The notes under the pieces are model-generated. The model had not been told where the DNA came from and made no database searches. It saw only the letters and a list, made by a program, of their open reading frames with translations. Below, piece by piece: positions 45,540 through 57,602 of a stretch of 64,000 nt of DNA (the stretch's first letter is position 1; the number at the start of each line of letters is the position of its first letter). The position numbers and the translations under genes are program-made. This DNA comes from Adiantum capillus-veneris (lineage: Eukaryota > Streptophyta > Polypodiopsida > Polypodiales > Pteridaceae), in contig CM043964.1 of NCBI GenBank assembly GCA_014529385.2, positions 136,417,920 through 136,481,919 of the forward strand. Direction: 5' to 3'.

Positions 45540-45894
45540 ACGACGTCAGTTTAGCTGTAGCTAGATAGCATTAGTTTAGGGTTTCTCATAGCTTATGTAT
45601 CATGAGACGGATTTTATACGTCTTTTTGAACCATGTATATTGTTACATTTGTCACCGCAGTTCCTTTTGCCAATCAATTCTTTATGCCTATGATGTTGTA
45701 CAATTGTCATTATTACATTTGCCAATCAATTCATTTTGCCTATGATGTGTACAATTGTCAATTTTGCAAACAATGCGTCTTGTGGGTGACTATTTTGGGT
45801 CTATTATCTACCCTTGCACTTTTTTTAAAAAGTGAATCAAGTACAATATGGTTGATGGGTGGCAGGGCATTCAATGCCCTGCCACCAAAAAAAA

Positions 45895-46127
45895 ATTCTC
45901 TCGGGCGTCGCTATAACCGTCGCTATTTATGGCTCTGTAGCGTCGTTATAGTCTTCAGTGTAAACGTCGCTATAACCGTCGCTATGAGTGTCTCTATATA
46001 GAGACGCTCATAGCGACGCTCTCGTAGCGACGCTCATAACGACGGTTTTAGCGACGCCGGGGGTTATAAAAACCCAGTGTATTTCCGTCGCTAACAGCGT
46101 CACAAGAGCACACAACCTCTTGTAGTG
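45895..46127 (+). repeat. 3' subterminal array and terminal repeat, CACTA copy 2
   Basis: Direct GGCGTCGCTATAACCGTCGC units followed by inverted AGCGACGCTC units, dyad near 45998, then the terminal repeat at 46116-46127. Shorter and more diverged than the array of copy 1. Confidence 0.85.
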
Positions 46128-46490
46128 TAAGTTTTTTTTAAACTCCTTAACAGCTTCAGCTTCAGCTACAGGTGCAACTCTACAAAATAAAATGTTGGTA
46201 GGAGGAAGAATTGGAGCAATCGGGGTAGTGACAAAGCTTGGGCTTATCCCACAATGCTTCCTAGGGAGATTTGCAAGTTCAGCACCTTCTGATCAAATCC
46301 TCTTCATGAGCTTGGAGATAGTAGGGATATTGGCAATAATGTCGGCGATTACTAAAATATCCTCCTTATTATTTTTTACCAGCACAGCCAAATTTTTGAC
46401 CCATTTTTCAAAGGACACAATGTGCATCAAAGAGGCATTAGGGTTGTTTGAAGAATACACAACAAGTGATGATGTCTCATGATCTTATAT
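46128..46490 (-). pseudogene. Reverse-transcriptase ORF, N-terminal segment
   Basis: The minus strand reads MHIVSFEKWVKNLAVLVKNN, ILVIADIIANIPTISKLMKR, a TGA, then GAELANLPRKHCGISPSFVT and VAPVAEAEAVKEFKKNL. No domain is recognised in this part. Removing CACTA copy 2 and one TAA joins ...EFKKNL in frame to CSLSETSLLELVV at 40185, so it is part of the same ancestral ORF. Confidence 0.6.
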
Positions 46491-47570
46491 GCATCTTATC
46501 ATCAAAACTGATGCCTTTGATAAAGGCTTCATTGGCAAATCCAAACCCTGATATAAAGAGATTGCATGGAAAACTCGCAGTCAGATAAGTATCATATTAG
46601 CTTATAAACCCCCATTATTTCTTGCTTATAGAAAGCTAGGAACCTGTGCAAGGAAAAGATATACTCTTTGGAGGTAGTACTCTAGCCTCTAAGCTATTTG
46701 ATTAAAGGAAAGAGAAAGAAAAAAAACATAAAGTGCTTAAAGATAATCATGGAGAATAATCCACGTAATGAGATTCATTGGCATGAAATCAATTTTAAGG
46801 AAGATGAAGATTTTGCACAAGGAACTCATGCAATAGCATATATGGTACAAAGGTTGCATGAAGCAAAATTTAACCCCTCTTTACGACCTATGGTGCAAGG
46901 GTTGATGTTTTTACATGACATGATTCTTATCACAAGGAATCCTCCTCAAGAATACTGATTGCTCTCCTAAGTGCACCACGAAGAGGTGAAGGTCTCCCTC
47001 AAGCAAAGGTTCTAGATCGCTTCCATAAAAGGAGGTTAAGATCTCCCTCACCATTACCAACTCCTCCTTCTTCTCACTCCCATAAGTTAGCTCTTATGAA
47101 GTTATGTCAAACACAATGGATCATCCCTCACAATGATGCAATATGATATATCATGTGTGGAAGCAAAACACAAACTTCAAAAGTTCAAGAAAGAGGGAAG
47201 GAGCATCACCTTCCTTTCTTTTGATAGCACTTATGGCCTTGTGGGGTTCACCACAGTAAAAAATGTTGGAATTAGGGCTGCAGGAAAACACACACAGCTT
47301 GGAGAAGATCAAGGAAGCTCAAGGCACACAACAGAGAGTGTATTACTTAGTGTGAAATGGAAAGATATGATAGCCCTAGAGTGATGGGCGTATATACAAT
47401 CCACATGGGGAAAAAACACATCACTACCACATGTATATGGTAACAAATCCCCCCTAGGAGTGATGCGGTGAATGAGAGCTAGCACATAGAGTATAGGGAA
47501 GTGCCACGCCCTGAGGACATGATGAGTCCACAAAGGGGAGTACTCCCAAAGCTTTGCAAAAAGCTTCAAT
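46491..47570 (+). other. Intergenic; chromovirus gag scrap
   Basis: At 47160-47240 the + strand reads KLQKFKKEGRSITFLSFDST, clearly related to KLKKLKEGGKSISFLTYDGT in the chromovirus gag at about 37740. The frame ends within 150 bp. The small frame 46698-46958 is not recognised. 47260-47570 has no gene. Confidence 0.5.
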
Positions 47571-50500
47571 CAGGTCTTACAAGGTGGATGCAATGAATGG
47601 TTTCGTGTACATCCACCAAATTCCCATTTGAGCAAAGTGTGTGCAATATGCATACCTTAAATTCACCACCTGGCCTTTCTAACCAAGTTTTGAAGGTGGA
47701 TACAATTAAGATCCACCACTTGGCCATTCTAACCAAATCTTGCAAGGTGGATGCAATGGTTGGTTTCTCTTACATCCACCAACTTCCCATTTTAAAAAAA
47801 GTGTGTGCAATATGAACACCTTAGATCCACCACTTAGCCATTCTAACCAAGTATTGGTAGGTGGGTGCATCCATGATCCACCACTTGGCCATTCTAACCA
47901 AACCTTGCAAGGTGGATGTAATGATTGGTTTCTCCTACGTCCACCATCTATCAATTTTAAATAGTGTTTGCAGGAAAGATAGATCAGAGATCTACCACTT
48001 GGCCATTCTAACCAAGTATTGGTAGGTGGGTTCATCCATGATCCACCACTTGGCCATTCTAACCATGTCTTAAAGTTAGGTGCATTCAACACTTGGCCAA
48101 CCTCATAACACTTGTAATTCTACACAAAGTTTGTGGAATGAGTAGACCCTAGATCCATCACTTGGCCATTCTGACTAAGATTTAAAAAGTAGGTGCATCA
48201 AAGATTTAGAATTGGGTGCAATGGTTGGTGTCTCCTAATTCCTCCAATTTACAACTTTCAACAAAGTGTTTGATAAAGGTAGACCTTAGATCCACCACCT
48301 AGCCATTCTAGCCAATTCTCGAAGGTGGTTGCATCCAAAATCCACCACTTGGCCATTCTGACCTGTTCTTGCAAGGTGTATGCAATGGTTGGTTTCTCCT
48401 ACATCCACCAACTTCCTATTCTAAACAAAGTGTGTGCAATATATAGGCCTTAGATCCACCATCTAACTATTCTAACCAAGTTTTGAAGGTGGATGCAATT
48501 AAGATCCACCACTTGGCCATTCTAACCAAACCTTGCAAAGTGGATGCAATGGTTGGTTTCTCTTACATCCACCAAATTTTCATTTTAAACAAAGTGTGTG
48601 CAATATGTAGAACTTAGATCCTCCACCTGGCCATTCTAACCAAGTATTGGTAGGTGGGTGCATCCATGATCCACCACTTGTCCATTCAACCGAATCTTGT
48701 AAGGTGGATGCAATGGTTGGTTTCTCCTACGTCCACCATTTATCAATTTTAAATAGTGTTTGCTGAAAAGATAGACCGTAGATCCACCACTTAGCCATTC
48801 TAACCATGTTTTAAAGTTAGGTGCATTCAATACTTGGCCATCATAACACTTATAATTTTACACAAAGTTTGTGGGATGAGTAGACCCTAGATCCACCACT
48901 TGGACATTTGGACTAAGATTTGGAAAGTAGGTGCATCAAAGATCCACCATTTGGCCATTATAACCAAGGCTTGAAATATGGATCCAATTGTTGGTGTCTC
49001 CTAGATCCACCACCTTGCACTTCCAAATAATGTGTGTGAAATAGATAGACCTTAAATTCCCTAGTGGGCCATTCAAACCAAGTCCTGGAGGGTGAGCGCA
49101 TCCAAGATCCAACACATGGCCATTCTAGCCAAGTTTTGGAAGTGGGTGCAATGGTTGGTGTCTCCTAAATTCTCCAATTTACAACTCTTAACAAAGTGTG
49201 TGAGAAAGGTAGACCTTAGATCCATCACCTAGCCATTCCAGCCAATTATTGAAAGAGGTTGCATCTAAAATCCAGCACTTGGACACTCTAACCAAGCCTT
49301 ATAAGGTGGATGCAATGGTTGGTTTCTCCTAAATCCATCAACTTTGTATTCTAAACCAGGTGTGTACAATATGTAGACCTTCAATCCACCACATGGCCAT
49401 TCTAACCAAGTTTTAAAGGTAAATGCAATTAAGATCCACCACTTGGCCATTCTAACCAAACCTTGCAAGGTGGATACAATGGTTGGTTTCTCCTAAATTT
49501 TTCAACTTCCCAATTTAAACAAAGTGTGTGAAATGTGTAGACCTTAGATCCACCACCTGGCCATTCTAGCCAAGTATTAAAGGTGGCTACAATTAAGGTC
49601 CACCACTTGACCATTCTAGCCAAATCTTGCAAGATGGATGTAATGGTTTGTTTCTCCTACGTCCACCATCTATCAATTTTAAATAGTGTTTGTTGAAGAC
49701 AGAGATCGTGGATCCACCACTTGGCCATTCCTACCAAGTATTGGTAGGTGGGTGCATCCATGATCCACCACTTGGTAATTCTAAACTTGTCTTAAAGTTA
49801 AGTGCATTCAACACTTGGCCATCATAACACTTCTAATTTTACATAAAGTTTATGGGATGAGTAGACTTTGGATCCACCACTTGACCATTCTGACTAAGAT
49901 TTGGAAAGTAGGTGCATTAAATATCCACCACTTGACCATTATAACCAAGGCTTGAAATGTGGATCCAATTGTTGGTATCTCCTAGATCCAGCACCTTGCA
50001 ATTTCAAATAAAATATGTAAAATAGGTAGACCTTAGATTTCCTAGTGGGCCATTCTAACCAAGTCCTAGAGGGTGAGCGCATTTAAGATCCAACATTTTG
50101 CCATTCTAGCAAAGTTTTGGAAGGTGGATGCAATGGTTGGTGTCTCCTAAATCCTCCAATTTACAATTTTCAACAAAGTGTGTCAGAAAGGTAGACCGTA
50201 GATCCACCTCCTAGCCATTCTAGCCAATCCTTGAATGTGGTTGCATCCAAAATCCACCACTTGACCATTCTAACCAGGTCTTGCAAGGTGTATGCAATGA
50301 TTGGTTTCTCCTACATCCACCAACTTCCTATTTTAAACAAAGTGCATAGGATAGGTAGACCATAGGTTCACAACTTGGCCATTATAACTAGGTCTTGAAA
50401 GGTGGATGCAATGGTTGATGTCTCCTAGATCCACCACATTGAAATTTGAAACAAAGTGTGTGGGATAAGGAAACCCGAGATCCACCACTTGGTCATTTTC

Positions 50501-51520
50501 ACCAAGTTTTGAAGGTGGTTGCTTCCAACATCAACCACTCACCCATTCTTGGGAGGTGGGTGCAAACCAGCACTTGACCATTGTAGCCAAGTATTGCTAG
50601 GTGGGTGTATCCAAGATCCACTTGGCTATTCTAACAATGTCTTCAAGTTGGGTGCATTCAACACTTGGCCATCCTAACACTTGGAATTTTAAACAAAGTT
50701 TCTAAGATGAGTAGATCTTGAATCCACCACTTGGCCATTCTAATGAAAGCTTCAAATGTGGATGCAATTGTTGGTGTCTCCTAGATCCACCACCTTGAAA
50801 TTTCAAATAAGATGTGTGCAAAAGGTAGGTCTTAGATTCGCCACTTGGCCATTGTGAGCAAGTCCTAGAAGGTGAGTGCATGCAAGCTCCAACCCTTGGC
50901 CATTCTAACCAAGTTCTAGAAAGTGGATGCAATGGTTGATGTCCCCTAAATCTACCAGCTTCCACCTTTAAACCAATAGGTAGCCCTTAGATCTACCACC
51001 TAGCTATTCTAACCAATTCTTGAATGTAGTTGCATCCAAGATCCCCCACCTGCCCATTGTAACCAAGTTTTGAAAGCTGGATGCAATGGTTGGTTTCTCC
51101 TACATCCAATACTTTGCAATTTTAAACAAAAATATGTGGGCTAGGTTTGACCGAGAGCCACCACTTGGCCATTTTCAGCAAGTCTTGAAGGTAGATGCAT
51201 CCAACATTTACCACTCACCCATGCTAACCAAGTCTTAAGAGGTGGGTGCATCCAAGATCCACCGCTTGATCATTCTAACCAAGTATCGATAGGTGGGTGC
51301 ATCCAAGATCCACCACTTAGCCATTCATTGGTGTCTTCTATATCCACCACCTTCCAATTTTAAATAAAGTGTGTGGGATAGCTAGACCCTAGATCTACCA
51401 CTTGGCCATTCTAAGAACTCTTCCTTGACCTTAGATCCACCACTTGGCTATTCTAACCAAGTGTTGGAAGGTAGATGCAATGATTGGTGTCTCCTAGATC
51501 CACCTCATTGTAATTTTGAA
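47571..51520. repeat. Tandem repeat array A (about 50-bp and about 110-bp units)
   Basis: Several dozen diverged units carry the core GATCCACCACTTGGCCATTC followed by TAACCAA. Units alternate between a short form of about 50 bp (core plus GTATTGGTAGGTGGGTGCATC) and a long form of about 105-115 bp (core plus GGTGGATGCAATGGTTGGT, TCTCCTACATCCACCA and a TTTTAAACAAAGTGTGTG segment). Minus-strand frames inside encode a repeated W-L-E-W-P-S-G-G peptide, with many breaks. This looks like an old local satellite. Confidence 0.9.
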
Positions 51521-52400
51521 CAAAGTGAGTTCAAACTTTCCAGCTCAAGTTTACATTTTTCCACTCGAATTCAAATTTTTCCGCTTCAATTTGATTTTTC
51601 CTGCTTGAATTCAAATTTTCAAGCTCCAATTCAAACTTTCCCGCTTGAATTCAAAATTTAGCACAAAAAATCAAGCTTTTCTCCCTAAGTTTAAAGTTTC
51701 TTGCAGAGTAAAACTCAAACTCGAGATCCACCACTTGGCCAAACACAACATATAAGCACGTGTGAAGAAAACATATGAGACCATGCCTCATGGAGATGTT
51801 ACAACATGAGAACAAGGTCCACCATTTGTCCAATCTCAATTTCAACCCAAACCTCAATCTAGAACATGAAAGAGTGTCAATATTTTAGGGCCAATTAGCT
51901 ACCTAGGTGAAATGAATATGATAGTTGTTCTTTCTTTATGTTTAGATCCTTTTATCATTTCATCCCACTAGGTCTTTGTCACTAAGCTATAATACCTTTT
52001 TTTGAGAAAGAAAAATGAAAGTCACAGTTTGAGACGCATTGGGCAAAAAGCAGCCAAACAATACCAAAGCAAACCTCACTACAAGAATCAGCCTCACCAA
52101 AACTCACAAATAAGTCTACTCAAACTTACACTATCGTGTACATTCTTGTTTTTACCTATAAGTATGTACATTTAAGTATATAGATAGAACCTTACACAGG
52201 AAAAATAATCAGACAGTCACTCATACGTCTATACATACAATGCATGAATAATATTAACACAATAGATGTACTTGCACAAGAAAGGATAGATAGAGCTGTA
52301 ATTAATTTGGATTGTGTCTGAATGTTTCTGTGAGAGAGAAAGAGTATGTATCTGATTATGTGTGTTTTCGTGTCTATGTGGGTGTGCATGTGAGTGAAGA
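51521..52400. other. Diverged edge of array A; no gene
   Basis: 51530-51660 holds a degenerate repeat of about 25 bp (TTCAAATTTTCC and CTTGAATTC words). Core-like words recur at 51723 and 51810 (GATCCACCACTTGGCC, GGTCCACCATTTGTCC), bridging to array B. The rest is AT-rich without a recognisable frame. Confidence 0.5.
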
Positions 52401-52411
52401 GAATACTGAGA

Positions 52412-52466
<55 letters not shown>

Positions 52467-53370
52467 TAAAAGGAGACACATACAAGTAAAGGACCATGCT
52501 TGTTTCTTAAAGACATAAAACCGATGCAGATGAGGCTGAGAGAAAGCGAGAGACAAAGAGGCAAAGAGAGAGATCTATAATACCTGCACCTTGCCAAACT
52601 GTTGAGCTCCACACACCAAGAGATGTTGTTTGTAGGACAATTTGAAAGACCTCTGTTCAATTCAGCTCTGATGTGATCTACGTGTATGACTCTCTCGAGC
52701 AGTGCAGGATGCTATTTTGCACGAGCTACAATCTTCCCGTGGTCGTGATTGGGATCTTCTTCTATTTTGCCTATGTTCTATTGAATCACCTTTGTTTTTG
52801 CTGATTCCCTTTATTCTATTAAATTGACTCTGTGTTTGCCAAATTTCCTTTGTACTGCTAAAGCACCTATGTGTTTGGTGGATCTCCTCTATTCTGCTAA
52901 ATCGCCTATGTTCTGCCAAAAAGCCTCTATTCTACTGCTTTGCCTGTGTTTTGCGAGTCATCTATGTTCTAATGTTTTGCTTTTTTTTTTTGTTATTTTT
53001 CACTATCTTCTTGCGTTAGGTTATCTCAAAATCTATAACGCGTGCTTTTTTTACTTAAAAAACAAGGTTAAAATTTGCAAGATTTTCTTTCAAATTGAGT
53101 GTTTTGACCTAGCAATTTTTTAACAAACAAGAAAGAAGGTATATTGTATGGGCCGATAGACAGCCTGTCTCCAAGGGTGCTGCCCCCCGGACCTCCCACA
53201 AGAGGCATTGCCCCCAGACCCCCACCAAAGGCGCTGCACCTAGACCCCGTTGAGGACGTTGGCTTAAGACCCTGATCGAGGAGGTTATGCTTGAACCCCC
53301 ATTGGGCCCATCATTGGGGGTGCTGAGCATGGAGATTTGAAGAGTTCAACCTATGATAAGTTGTAGGATG
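52401..53370. repeat. (GA)n tract and two short degenerate repeats
   Basis: (GA)n at 52413-52465. From 52770 to 52970 an imperfect repeat of about 39 bp recurs (TTCTGCTAAATCGCC, TGTTTTGC-type words). From 53155 to 53330 a GC-rich repeat with GCTGCCCCCCGGACC-type words has about 30-bp spacing. No gene seen. Confidence 0.6.
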
Positions 53371-53379
53371 GGTGCTACT

Positions 53380-54820
53380 ATGTTGAAGCTAAGTCACATT
53401 TAGATTTCAAGATGCACCACTTGGCCACATGCGCAATAAAATTCAATTGAATCCTAGAGATAAGAAATATCCTAGGATAGGTTTCAATACAAAACATAGA
53501 AAGATGCAAGGTCCACCATTTGTGCAAGCTAGTCATATGGAGTTGATGAAACAAAGTTAGAAACACTTTATGGCCACAAGCTCCTATCTTATCTCCAATC
53601 TACCATCTCTACAATTATGGATTCATTGCTCTCAAGATCTTCCATATGCCTATAGTCCATGCCACAAGGTCCCATGTTTAAGTTATGCATGGACAATTGA
53701 TGAAAGGTCAATAGGCTAAGCTTTAATGAAGTAGAGAAAGACACAAGGTCCATTATTGAAGCAATATCCACTACTTGTCTAAGTTAAGCTCTTTTGAATC
53801 AGATAGGATCACAACGTCCACCACTAGTCCAATCGATGCTCTATTGGAGCATATAGATCCATAAGGTGAACCATTTGTCCAAGATATGATCCATTCAAGC
53901 ATAGAGCACAATAAGGTCCACCACTTGTCCAAGCATAGCGTAAAGAGTCACAACGTCCACCACTTGTCTAAGCTAAGCTCTTTTGAATCATAGAGGGCCA
54001 TAAGGCCGACGATTAGTCTAATGTATACTCGATCAAAACATAGAGAGCCATCAGGTCCACCATGTGTGCAAGCTATGGTTTTGATTAAGGATAAAGGACC
54101 ATAAGGTCTACTAATCATCCAAGCTATGCTCCATTCAACCATAGAGGACCATAGGGTCCACCACTTGTTCAATATATGCTCTATTGAAGCATCGGGATCC
54201 ATAACTTCTACTAAGCTATGTCCATTCAAACATAGAGAGCAAAAAGGTCCACCACTTGTCCAAGCTAAGTTCCATTCCAACATAGAGATCCACAAGGTCG
54301 ACCACTTGTCTAATCTATACTTTGTTTAATCATAGAGAGCTATAACACCCACCACTTAATCTATGCTCCATTCAAGCATGAAGAACCATAAGGTCTCCCA
54401 CTTGTTCAATCTATGATCTATTGAAGCATAGAGAGCCATAACATCCACCACTTGCCTCCATTAAAGCATTGATAGCCACAAGGTCCACCCAATGTATGCT
54501 CATTTGAAGCATAGAAATCCATAAGGTCCACCAAATTTCCAAGCTATGCTCCATTAAATCATATAAGTCCACAAGGTTTTTCACTTGTCCAAACTATACT
54601 CTATTGAAGCATAGAGGCCCATAAGGTCCACCACTTGTCCAAGCTATGCTCCATTCAATCATAGATATCCATAAGGTCCACCACTTGTCCAAGCTATGCT
54701 CCATTCAATCATATATATCCATAAGGTCCACCACTTGTTGAAGTTGAGCTCCATTTAAGCATATATAGCCACAAGGTCCACCACTTGTCCAAGCTATTCT
54801 CCATTGAATCATAAAGAAAG
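53380..54820. repeat. Tandem repeat array B (50-bp period)
   Basis: Units of the type ATAAGGTCCACCACTTGTCC plus AAGCTATGCTCCATTCAATC plus about 10 bp. At the right end the word AAGGTCCA starts at 54623, 54673, 54723 and 54773, an exact 50-bp period; units to the left are more diverged. The core TCCACCACTTG is shared with array A. Confidence 0.9.
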
Positions 54821-55524
54821 TGTTGGGAAATATGACGTAGCTAGGTAGATAATTGAGTAGATTACTTAATAGAGAGAGATAATTTTCACACACAAGAGAT
54901 TATAGAGTAGAGAGAGAGAGAGAGAGAGTACACACAATATACATGGTTCACCCAATGTGGGATACGTCCACAGGAAAGCAGCCACTCACTGGCTTTAGTA
55001 CTTCAAAACAAGAAGTAGGTTACAAAGGGATTATACCCTTTTGGAGCTCCCACTTGCTTCACTCTCACCACCTCACACCCACCTTGTTGCATCAACTTCA
55101 CACTATGAAATGTGTGTAGAAATGGCCTCCTTTTATAGGCCAGAAGGTTTGCCCTCTCTCATGAGAGACAGCCATGTGTAGCCGCCCTTGTGTAGATAAG
55201 TCCAAATCGGACCCTCCAATCTGTCCGTGTGGCCGCCCTTGAGAAGACAAGTCCGCTTTTGAGTTTGGCCATCGGCCATTGACTACCGCCAACAGACCAA
55301 CCGACCGATCGTTTTCCGACCGCCGTCCGACCATAATATTCCGGCAAAAAAAGGATATTCCGATGAAAGACTGGGCGTGAAAATTCTGGTTTCTGACGAG
55401 TGATTTTATTTTTCGGCGACTTATTTTTCTTCACACAATGGATTCTCCTAATAATGGGGGCCTTACAAATGTGTGTTTTTAACACAGAAAATTACAAGGG
55501 GTAAATCAAACTCCATACTTAACA
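54821..55524 (-). repeat. 3' LTR of the copia derivative
   Basis: 704 bp, TGTTGGGAAATATGACG to CATACTTAACA. Contains GGTTCACCCAATGTGGG and TTTTATAGGCC as in the other LTRs of this family. Confidence 0.92.
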
Positions 55525-55772
55525 ATCTCCCACTTGGAGACTGATCTCCAAACCAAACCTGTGACTACTTTCCATCCTAGCTTCTTATCCTTGTATGCCG
55601 ATTTAAGATGAGGAAAAGCTCAACTTCTCCTTGTTGACGACCTTTGTAAATATGTCTGCAGGATTTTCACTTGTATGCACCTTTCCTAGCTTTAGTTGTC
55701 CCTCTTCCAAAAGAGTGCGTATGAAGTGATATCTCACCTCAATGTGCTTTGTCTTGAATGAAAGGTTGAGTT

Positions 55773-56635
55773 CTACGCAAGATGGATAGCGCTTTGGCTA
55801 TCACTGTACAAGACATAATTGTCTTGTTTGAATCCAAGCTCCTCTAAGAATCTGTGAAGCCACTGAATTTCTTTGCTTGCCTCCGTCATTGCTACATACT
55901 CTGCTTCTGTGGTAGAAAGTGAGACCACTTCCTGCAGCTTTGAAGCCCAGCTTACTGTTGTGCCTCCAATCGTGAAGACATAGCCAGTAGTGCTCCTTCG
56001 AGTATCTTTGTCACCTACCATATCTGCATCAGCATATCCATGAAGAAAAATATCAGTTCCTCCAAAATACAAAGCATTTGTTGTTGTCCCTTTTAGATAC
56101 TTAAGTATCCACTTCACAGCTTGCCAGTGCTCTTTACCTGGGTTGTCCATGAACCTACTTACAACTCCCACTGCATGTGCAATGTCTGGCCTTGTCCAGA
56201 CCATAGCATACATAAGAGAACTTATCACTGCAGCATATGGAATTTTAGACATTAGGTTATCTCCTCTTGTGTCTTTGGACACATATCCTTGGTTAGTTTA
56301 AAGTGACTAGCCAAAGACGTAGAAACCGTTTTTGCATTTTGCATTGCAAACCTTTCTAGTACCTTCTTGATGTAATCCTCTTGAGATAGCTTTATTGTCT
56401 TCTTCGTCCTTTCCCTTGATATTTTCATACCAAGTATCCTCTTTGCAGCACCTAAATCTTTCATTGAAAAAGATTTACACGGCTCCTCTTTTAGGTCTTT
56501 GATGTCCTTCATGTTAGCACTTGCAATCAGCATGTCATCAACATACAACATTAGAATGATGAACTTCCCATCTCCCAAATTCTTTCTATAGACGCAATGA
56601 TTTGAGTTCCATCTTCTGAATCCATGATCTAACAT
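55773..56635 (-). pseudogene. pol: Copia RT (C-terminal part) and RNase H
   Basis: RT frame 56635-56252: VYRKNLGDGKFIILMLYVDD then MLIA (the YVDD catalytic motif), FSMKDLGAAKRILGMKI. RNase H frame 56282-55773: SSLMYAMVWTRPDIAHAVGV, HWQAVKWILKYLKGT, YADADMVGDKDTRRSTTGYV, SLSTTEAEYVAMTEA, and YSDSQSAIHLA, the usual copia RNase H with its acidic residues. The two frames overlap by 31 bp through a frameshift. Confidence 0.9.
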
Positions 56636-56638
56636 CCA

Positions 56639-56944
56639 TCAATCGAACTTCAAGTACCATTGTCTTGATGCTTGCTTTAAACCATACAAGCTTTTCCTTA
56701 ATCTACAAACCATTTTCTCCTTACCTTTTACTTCATCTTGCTCTACTTTACCTTCCACATTGACCTCCAATGTTGGCTTGTTGTCTTGAGACTCGGTCTC
56801 CTTCTTCTTCTTGGACCAGCAATCCTTCTTGACGTGGCCCTTCTTGCCGCAGTTCCAACATTCAAGAACTGACTTTGAGCATGACTTACTCCATCTTGAG
56901 CGATCACGACTCCTTAGGTCTTGTTTCCACTGGCAGTACAGCAC
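56639..56944 (-). pseudogene. Copia Gag zinc knuckle fused to RT by deletion
   Basis: A 101-codon frame: CWNCGKKGHVKKDC (CCHC knuckle), a Lys/Glu linker ending VKGKEKM, then directly VCRLRKSLYGLKQASRQWYL, which lies in the RT palm. The jump removes the protease, the integrase and the start of RT while keeping the frame. Confidence 0.9.
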
Positions 56945-56951
56945 ATGATTC

Positions 56952-57538
56952 TTATGTGCTTCTCCTTCGTATTCCCTCGCTTAGGAGAACACCCACGACA
57001 TCATCAAACTTAAGAGTATTTGTTCCAGAAATAGAATTACTTGCAGCCATCACAAGGCTGTCCCAACTATCTGGTAGAGATGATAGTATAAGGAGAGCTC
57101 GCGCTTCATCATCGAAATTGATTTTCACCGATTGAATTTGACTTATGTTTTTGTTAAATTCATTTAGGTGTTCTGCAACTGAACCATTCTCTGCCATCTT
57201 TAGATTGAACAAGAGCTTCATAAGAAATACCTTATTGGATGCCGATGGTTTCTCGTAGAAGTCGTCAAGTGACTTCATCAAGTCCTCCGTGGTCTTCATC
57301 TCTGAAACATTGAAGGCCAACGTTGATGCCAAGCTTAACCAAATTGTTCCCGTGCCTTTCGATCAAGGACACTCCATGCTTCATCTGCCATTGTTGCGGG
57401 CTTCTTTGCAACACCGCCTAGTGGCAAATAGAGGTTCTTCTGGTAGAGATAGTCTTCAATCTGCATCTTCCAATGTTGGTAGTTTTTGCCATTGAACTTC
57501 TCAATCTTGAGCTTCCCTTCCTCCGCCATAACTCCCAC
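56952..57538 (-). pseudogene. gag: Copia gag
   Basis: Starts MGVMAEEGKLKIEKFNGKNY (57538) with W-K-M-Q-I-E-D-Y-L typical of copia Gag N-termini; changes frame at about 57335 and continues SVAEHLNEFNKNISQIQSVK and ALLILSSLPDSWDSLVMA (UBN2-type capsid). One frameshift splits it. Confidence 0.9.
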
Positions 57539-57588
57539 TCAATTCAAGGAATCCTTTCCTTGAGATACTTTAGCTACGAGCAAACCTT

Positions 57589-57600
57589 GCTCTGATACCA
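57589..57600 (-). other. Primer-binding site, initiator Met tRNA
   Basis: Complement reads TGGTATCAGAGC, identical to the standard plant copia primer site, two bases from the LTR. Confidence 0.93.
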
Positions 57601-57602
57601 GT

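Larger units (their letters stand above)
40189..46127 (+). mobile_element. CACTA transposon, copy 2, internally deleted
   Basis: Starts CACTACAAGAGG at 40189, ends CCTCTTGTAGTG at 46127, flanked by TAA (40186-40188 and 46128-46130). 5939 bp, closely similar to copy 1. Differences: a 2.27 kb deletion (copy 1 about 12490-14764) joined near 45229; about 390 bp at 41414-41805 that copy 1 lacks; a 249-bp tandem duplication at the transposase start. Non-autonomous as it stands. Confidence 0.96.

Noticed and set aside
46490-46680. Possible RNase H-like phrase LIIKTDAFDKGFIGK on the + strand
   Set aside because: Only a few residues match, the frame stops at once, and no RT sequence flanks it.
47706-48092. 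Minus-strand frame with repeated W-L-E-W-P-S-G-G peptide
   Set aside because: It is the translation of array A units; the frame is broken repeatedly and the repeat is equally well explained as non-coding satellite.
47700-51500. CRISPR-like direct repeats with spacers in array A
   Set aside because: Eukaryotic context, repeats diverged and spacers themselves related; no cas genes.
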